From: Candidatus Falkowbacteria bacterium RIFOXYC2_FULL_48_21
Lineage (GTDB): Bacteria > Patescibacteriota > Patescibacteriia > UBA11705 > JABHMO01
Assembly: GCA_001778275.1 (NCBI GenBank)
Contig: MFGM01000071.1
Location: 1-7,442 of the forward strand
Reading direction: 5' to 3'
Length of the DNA: 7,442 bases
Part shown: piece after piece, positions 5,152 to 7,442 of the stretch
Layout of the letters: each line of letters opens with the position of its first letter
Position numbering within the stretch: position 1 is the stretch's first letter
Notes under the pieces: model-generated
Told to the model about the DNA's origin: nothing
Database searches by the model: none
Seen by the model: only the letters and a program-made list of their open reading frames with translations
Made by a program: the position numbers and the translations under genes

Positions 5152-5433
5152 GCTTTTTTCAGTTGCAAACAACCGTTCGTTGCTTTTTTGGGGATAACTT
5201 TTTACAAAAGAAAAAGGTTATTTCATATTTTCACGCGCATCGTCGCCGCGTATTGCGTTCCTGCGACAAAAAGTTTTGTATTTTGTTTCGCGTCGCGTGA
5301 TGATGTTACTCGTCTGATGAAAATTATTTATTGCATGTCAAAGTTTAACTCTTTCCTTGTTAAAAATTTTTTTAAAAAGGGCTACGGTGTCCACTCTTGT
5401 GTCAGCGGCCGGTGGCGACTGGTAGTTGCGGGG
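5152..5433. other. AT-rich intergenic stretch without a convincing gene
   Basis: The gap between the small basic gene and the TrmB-like gene holds a bulged hairpin, ATAACTTTTT (5194-5203) with AAAAAGGTTAT (5211-5221), and a direct repeat GGGCTAC at 5379-5385 and 5431-5437, the second covering the stop codon of the regulator gene. An open plus-strand frame (5188-5442) starts with TTG, has no SD, no family features and runs into the opposite gene, so I do not call it. No clear terminator for the regulator gene is visible; the mixed T/A tract at 5361-5377 has no good stem before it. Confidence 0.5.
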
Positions 5434-6150
5434 CTACTTTGACTTAGACGTCTTCCACAGTAATTGGAAATATTGACGGTAGTTGTCGGCGATTTTTTTA
5501 TTACGAATCAGAAAGGCAACGGGCGTTTGTTCCCACAGGACGTGGCTGACGAAGTGGCCGGAAATCCAGAGCACGAGCGGGGAGGGCGGGAAATTGTCCG
5601 GCAAAAAGCGCAAATTCTCTACTGATTGTAAAATTTCTTTTTTTTGCGCCCGTGCTTGCGGCTGGGCCACGGCGTAGTGTTTGATCCGTTTGTCTTTGAT
5701 TCGTTGTAAAATCGGCAGGGCTTGGCTCATGGCGCTGTGAAAACTGAAGTTGGCGCCGATCAGGTAAATGTCTTCGCCTTGCTCAATAAACATTTCATAG
5801 ATTTCTTCCAGTCCTTTGATGCCGGAAAAGATCATCACCTCGGCCGGGCTGGGCTTTTTTTGCGATTTGATTTCGTCCATGACCTCTTTTGTCAGTTGCT
5901 CTTCGATTTTTATCTTATTAAGTAATGGCTCGGGATTCAGTATGCCGTAATAAAACACGCCGCGCTTGGTGATGCGGCTGACTAACTTTCTCGCGATCAA
6001 ATCATCCAGCGCGCGATAAACGATGTTGCGGTGGAAGTTGGTTTTGTGAATAATCGGTCCGACCTTGGTTTCGCCGAGTTCGAGCAAGGCGAGATACACG
6101 TCGGCTTGATTGGAGGTGAAGGCGAGTTGGAGCAGTTTGTCCTTCAGCAT
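5434..6150 (-). CDS. TrmB-family transcriptional regulator
   Basis: Protein of 238 residues. Residues 1-70 form a TrmB-type winged helix-turn-helix: FTSNQADVYLALLELGETKV (11-30), then NIVYRALDDLIARKLVSRI (42-60), matching the family pattern of a helix, a recognition helix around an R-x-x-VY core and a wing. A charged helical linker (about 73-98) probably dimerises. Residues 103-235 are a ligand-sensing-like domain with MIFSGIKGLEEIYEMF and ending FQLLWK. TrmB proteins in archaea control sugar uptake and metabolism; the bacterial ligands are mostly unknown and none can be named here. Its promoter is back-to-back with that of the 6352-7336 cassette, so control of itself and that cassette is likely. 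No SD is seen. The ATG at 6150 puts the first helix of the HTH at the N terminus. Confidence 0.82.
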   Translation of the reverse strand: MLKDKLLQLAFTSNQADVYLALLELGETKVGPIIHKTNFHRNIVYRALDDLIARKLVSRITKRGVFYYGILNPEPLLNKIKIEEQLTKEVMDEIKSQKKPSPAEVMIFSGIKGLEEIYEMFIEQGEDIYLIGANFSFHSAMSQALPILQRIKDKRIKHYAVAQPQARAQKKEILQSVENLRFLPDNFPPSPLVLWISGHFVSHVLWEQTPVAFLIRNKKIADNYRQYFQLLWKTSKSK

Positions 6151-6159
6151 ACGGATTAT

Positions 6160-6176
6160 GTCACGCGCGAGGTGAC
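6160..6176. promoter_or_regulatory. 5-bp inverted repeat in the regulator leader
   Basis: GTCAC (6160-6164) and GTGAC (6172-6176) flank GCGCGAG, ending ten bases upstream of the regulator start codon. It may be a leader hairpin or an operator; short arms make chance plausible. Confidence 0.25.
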
Positions 6177-6234
6177 TGGTTTAAAGTTGCTTATTTAAGT
6201 TCAAGCGGCTAGCCTTGTTCGATCCACTGCTTTC

Positions 6235-6263
6235 ATTTTAGCAAAAGTTAAAGTGTTTGTCAA
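6235..6263 (-). promoter_or_regulatory. promoter of the TrmB-family regulator
   Basis: On the minus strand there is a perfect -35 TTGACA (6263-6258), a 17-bp spacer and TAAAAT (6240-6235), five of six to consensus. Predicted start near 6228, leaving a leader of about 78 bases before the ATG at 6150. Its -35 box is 20 bp from that of the divergent cassette promoter. Confidence 0.7.
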
Positions 6264-6283
6264 GAAGTGTCACCACAAATGTA

Positions 6284-6312
6284 TTGACAATTTGTTTTGT
6301 TGTCGGTATACT
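6284..6312 (+). promoter_or_regulatory. near-consensus promoter of the three-gene cassette
   Basis: A perfect -35 TTGACA (6284-6289), a 17-bp spacer and TATACT (6307-6312), five of six to TATAAT, make this the best promoter in the window. Predicted start near 6319, about 33 bases before the first cassette gene. TGTCA at 6269-6273 and TGACA at 6285-6289 form an inverted repeat overlapping the -35 region, a possible regulator site. Confidence 0.78.
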
Positions 6313-6337
6313 GCCTTGTCGTAGTTCATTGATAATT

Positions 6338-6355
6338 ATGGGGGTGCGGCAATGA
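6338..6355 (+). promoter_or_regulatory. five-codon mini-ORF carrying the ribosome binding site of the first cassette gene
   Basis: ATGGGGGTGCGGCAATGA encodes MGVRQ-stop, and its TGA overlaps the ATG at 6352 as ATGA. The G-rich GGGGGTG (6340-6346) lies five bases before the true start and serves as its SD-like site. The same arrangement recurs at 6897-6914. It may couple initiation at the real start, or be a by-product of a G-rich SD following AT. Confidence 0.4.
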
Positions 6356-6645
6356 GTGATGCGTTTGTTCTGACGGTGACAATTATCGCTGGCATTTTCC
6401 TTTGTTTCGGTTGGTTTTGTTTGCCGGGATGGTTGGTGGTCGATTTGTTTGTCGCTTTCGCTGGTGGAGTGGTGACATTGCTCGTGGTGTCATATCTGAT
6501 TTGGGGCAAGGATTTAGCGGATCCGTCGGACACAATTACGGAAACCTTGGTGCTTCCCCTGACGGGAAGTCGCGCGGATGTGGAGTGGCAGATGGATGAG
6601 TTGTGTCGATTCTACGCGCAATTGATAAAGACAAAAGAAAAATAG
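6352..6645 (+). CDS. small membrane protein of unknown function, cassette gene 1
   Basis: Protein of 97 residues with two predicted membrane helices, about 5-23 and 28-51, separated by a short turn containing LPGW. A soluble tail (52-97) follows, with ADPSDT, a hydrophobic LVLPL and an amphipathic, charged C-terminal helix ending KTKEK. I recognise no family. By the positive-inside pattern the lysine-rich tail is probably cytoplasmic, so the N terminus would be too. The ATG at 6352 is supported by GGGGGTG five bases upstream and the strong promoter at 6284-6312. It begins MSD like the next gene, and both keep a DP motif soon after the second helix, suggesting distant paralogy. Its stop codon overlaps the SD of the next gene. 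Confidence 0.72.
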   Translation: MSDAFVLTVTIIAGIFLCFGWFCLPGWLVVDLFVAFAGGVVTLLVVSYLIWGKDLADPSDTITETLVLPLTGSRADVEWQMDELCRFYAQLIKTKEK

Positions 6646-6650
6646 GAGGG
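6644..6650 (+). promoter_or_regulatory. strong ribosome binding site for cassette gene 2
   Basis: AGGAGGG lies four bases before the ATG at 6655 and overlaps the TAG stop of the preceding gene (6643-6645). Terminating ribosomes would sit on it, so the two genes are probably coupled. Confidence 0.8.
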
Positions 6651-6654
6651 AAAA

Positions 6655-6897
6655 ATGAGCGACTTCATTCGGGCGATCGTGGTTCTGTCGTGTTTGTGTT
6701 GCTTGTTCTTGATGATCTTTGTTCAGTCCGCGAGCTGGTTGTTTTGGTTGACAATCGCCGGCGTGTTGATTGCGTCGTTTGCCTGGTTCGCTGTTTCGGT
6801 GAAAATGGATTGTCATGATCCGGAAAAGATGCGGGTGTGGGATTTGGGGACGGCGGTCGGGGATGATTTGGAGGGAATCAAGAGAAGCGATGACTAA
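6655..6897 (+). CDS. small membrane protein of unknown function, cassette gene 2
   Basis: Protein of 80 residues. Two hydrophobic helices (about 6-24 and 27-48) are joined by a very short SAS turn, giving a hairpin in the membrane; the first helix carries three cysteines (13, 15, 16). A short acidic tail follows (51-80), with DCHDPEKM and a DDLEG segment. No family is recognised. The size, hairpin topology and DP motif resemble the preceding gene, although the tails differ. The start is well fixed by AGGAGGG at 6644-6650. The last base of its TAA is also the first base of an ATG (6897), which opens a five-codon mini-ORF leading into the next gene. Confidence 0.74.
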   Translation: MSDFIRAIVVLSCLCCLFLMIFVQSASWLFWLTIAGVLIASFAWFAVSVKMDCHDPEKMRVWDLGTAVGDDLEGIKRSDD

Positions 6898-6914
6898 TGG
6901 AGGTGGCTCTATGA
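6897..6914 (+). promoter_or_regulatory. five-codon mini-ORF carrying the ribosome binding site of cassette gene 3
   Basis: ATGGAGGTGGCTCTATGA encodes MEVAL-stop. It starts on the last base of the gene 2 stop codon (TAATG) and ends overlapping the ATG at 6911 (ATGA). The SD GGAGGTG (6899-6905) is inside it, five bases before the true start. It is the same length and layout as the element at 6338-6355. Confidence 0.5.
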
Positions 6915-7336
6915 TAAGTCAGTTTGTGGCACTTTTAAAGATGAAAGATTTACTCACGATTAAGGGGGCGATGCCAGCATTGGCCGCCGCCGTCAGCGAG
7001 CTTGAAACGATTCCGGAACTGACGCAAACGTCCGATGGTCGGGAGTTACTGGCAAACTGGCGGTGGCTGGCTGAAGCAACGGAAAAAGTATTTGATTGTA
7101 ATCCGGCAGAAAGTCTTGTCGGAAAATATCTCGCACCAAAGTATCAAGAATACTTTGTCATGTCATTGATACGATTGGAGCGGGCAAAACAATTAGAGTC
7201 GGAGGGGGATTGCGGTTTTAATAAAAGTGAAAAGATCGAATTGGTCGTAAAGTCGCTACTTAATATGCTGTTTGAAATGAATGATTATTATGTGTTTTCC
7301 GGATTGGTTGAAGTAGGTAGGCAAGTCGGTTATTAG
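6911..7336 (+). CDS. soluble helical protein of unknown function, cassette gene 3
   Basis: Protein of 141 residues without signal peptide or membrane segment. The sequence is mostly leucine-rich amphipathic helices: 1-34, 45-62 with ANWRWLAEATEKV, 75-98 with EYFVMSLIRLERAKQLE, and 106-137 with KSLLNMLFEMNDYYVF. It probably folds as a small alpha-helical bundle. I recognise no family and no catalytic motif. The start at 6911 is chosen for GGAGGTG five bases upstream. An in-frame ATG at 6890 would add seven residues (MTNGGGS) but has a weaker site and overlaps gene 2. The gene is cotranscribed with the two membrane-protein genes and is followed by a terminator at 7369-7401. A cytoplasmic partner of the membrane proteins is a reasonable guess. 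Confidence 0.74.
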   Translation: MISQFVALLKMKDLLTIKGAMPALAAAVSELETIPELTQTSDGRELLANWRWLAEATEKVFDCNPAESLVGKYLAPKYQEYFVMSLIRLERAKQLESEGDCGFNKSEKIELVVKSLLNMLFEMNDYYVFSGLVEVGRQVGY

Positions 7337-7368
7337 AGGTGATCTGGCTATTGATTTTTGAGTGTTCC

Positions 7369-7401
7369 AAAACAGTTCGCGCCTCGCGCGGCTGTTTTTT
7401 T
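7369..7401 (+). terminator. intrinsic terminator of the three-gene cassette
   Basis: AAAACAG (7369-7375) pairs with CTGTTTT (7392-7398). A T-G pair, a bulged T and CGCG/CGCG extend the stem to about 12 bp around a CCTCG loop. Seven T follow the CTG (7395-7401). It closes the cassette 32 bases after the last stop. The remaining 41 bases of the window hold nothing I can name. Confidence 0.88.
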
Positions 7402-7442
7402 GCTGACAAATGATTTTTAACATAAAAGTATTGTTTTGTGAC

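Noticed and set aside
5188..5442. 84-residue plus-strand frame in the AT-rich gap
   Set aside because: TTG start, no SD, no recognisable motif, and it overlaps the end of the regulator gene on the other strand.
6815..6910. Longer N terminus for cassette gene 3
   Set aside because: The extension reads out of frame through cassette gene 2 with an atypical composition, while a good SD precedes the ATG at 6911.
7403..7442. CTGACA as a -35 box at the right edge
   Set aside because: No acceptable -10 element at 16-18 bp, and the window ends.
1..7442. CRISPR arrays, tRNA genes, insertion sequences or phage genes
   Set aside because: No regularly spaced repeats, cloverleaf sequence, transposase or phage motif seen on either strand.

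Overview
The window most resembles a chromosome fragment of a candidate phyla radiation (Patescibacteria) bacterium. This is inferred from gene content: a bacterial endonuclease Q, a TrmB-type regulator, a GlmU-like enzyme without its acetyltransferase half, a very short lysine/arginine-rich protein and many starts without Shine-Dalgarno (SD) sequences. No single marker here proves the lineage. It opens with the 3' end of a 5S rRNA gene, so an rRNA operon lies just upstream.

Layout. 1-35: 5S rRNA tail, then a T-rich run-out. 118-546: DUF192-type lipoprotein. 547-743: gene-free, with a hairpin-rich repeat-like element. 744-3080: membrane-anchored methyltransferase, GlmU-type nucleotidyltransferase (ATGA overlap) and YvcK/GlmR; a long palindrome sits between the last two. 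3081-3411: gene-free, with a two-way terminator and possible small RNAs converging on it from both sides. 3412-4698: endonuclease Q, containing a four-unit heptamer repeat. 4714-4848 (minus): C-terminal remnant of a second methyltransferase. 4940-5047 (minus): a 35-residue, extremely basic protein with a strong terminator. 5048-5433: AT-rich and without a convincing gene apart from promoter-like elements. 5434-6150 (minus): TrmB-family regulator. 6352-7336: a compact three-gene cassette of two small membrane proteins and one soluble helical protein, with a near-consensus promoter and a strong terminator.

How they may work together. The GlmU-like enzyme would make UDP-GlcNAc, and YvcK/GlmR is known in Bacillus subtilis to bind UDP-GlcNAc and adjust amino-sugar supply, so 1286-3080 reads as a cell-wall precursor module. 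Endonuclease Q acts in repair of deaminated DNA, and the basic protein may bind nucleic acid. The TrmB-like gene and the three-gene cassette are divergent, with their -35 boxes only 20 bp apart, so the regulator probably controls the cassette. The cassette is the best candidate for something undescribed: none of its proteins is recognisable, and its starts carry clear SD sequences whereas the seven other genes have none.
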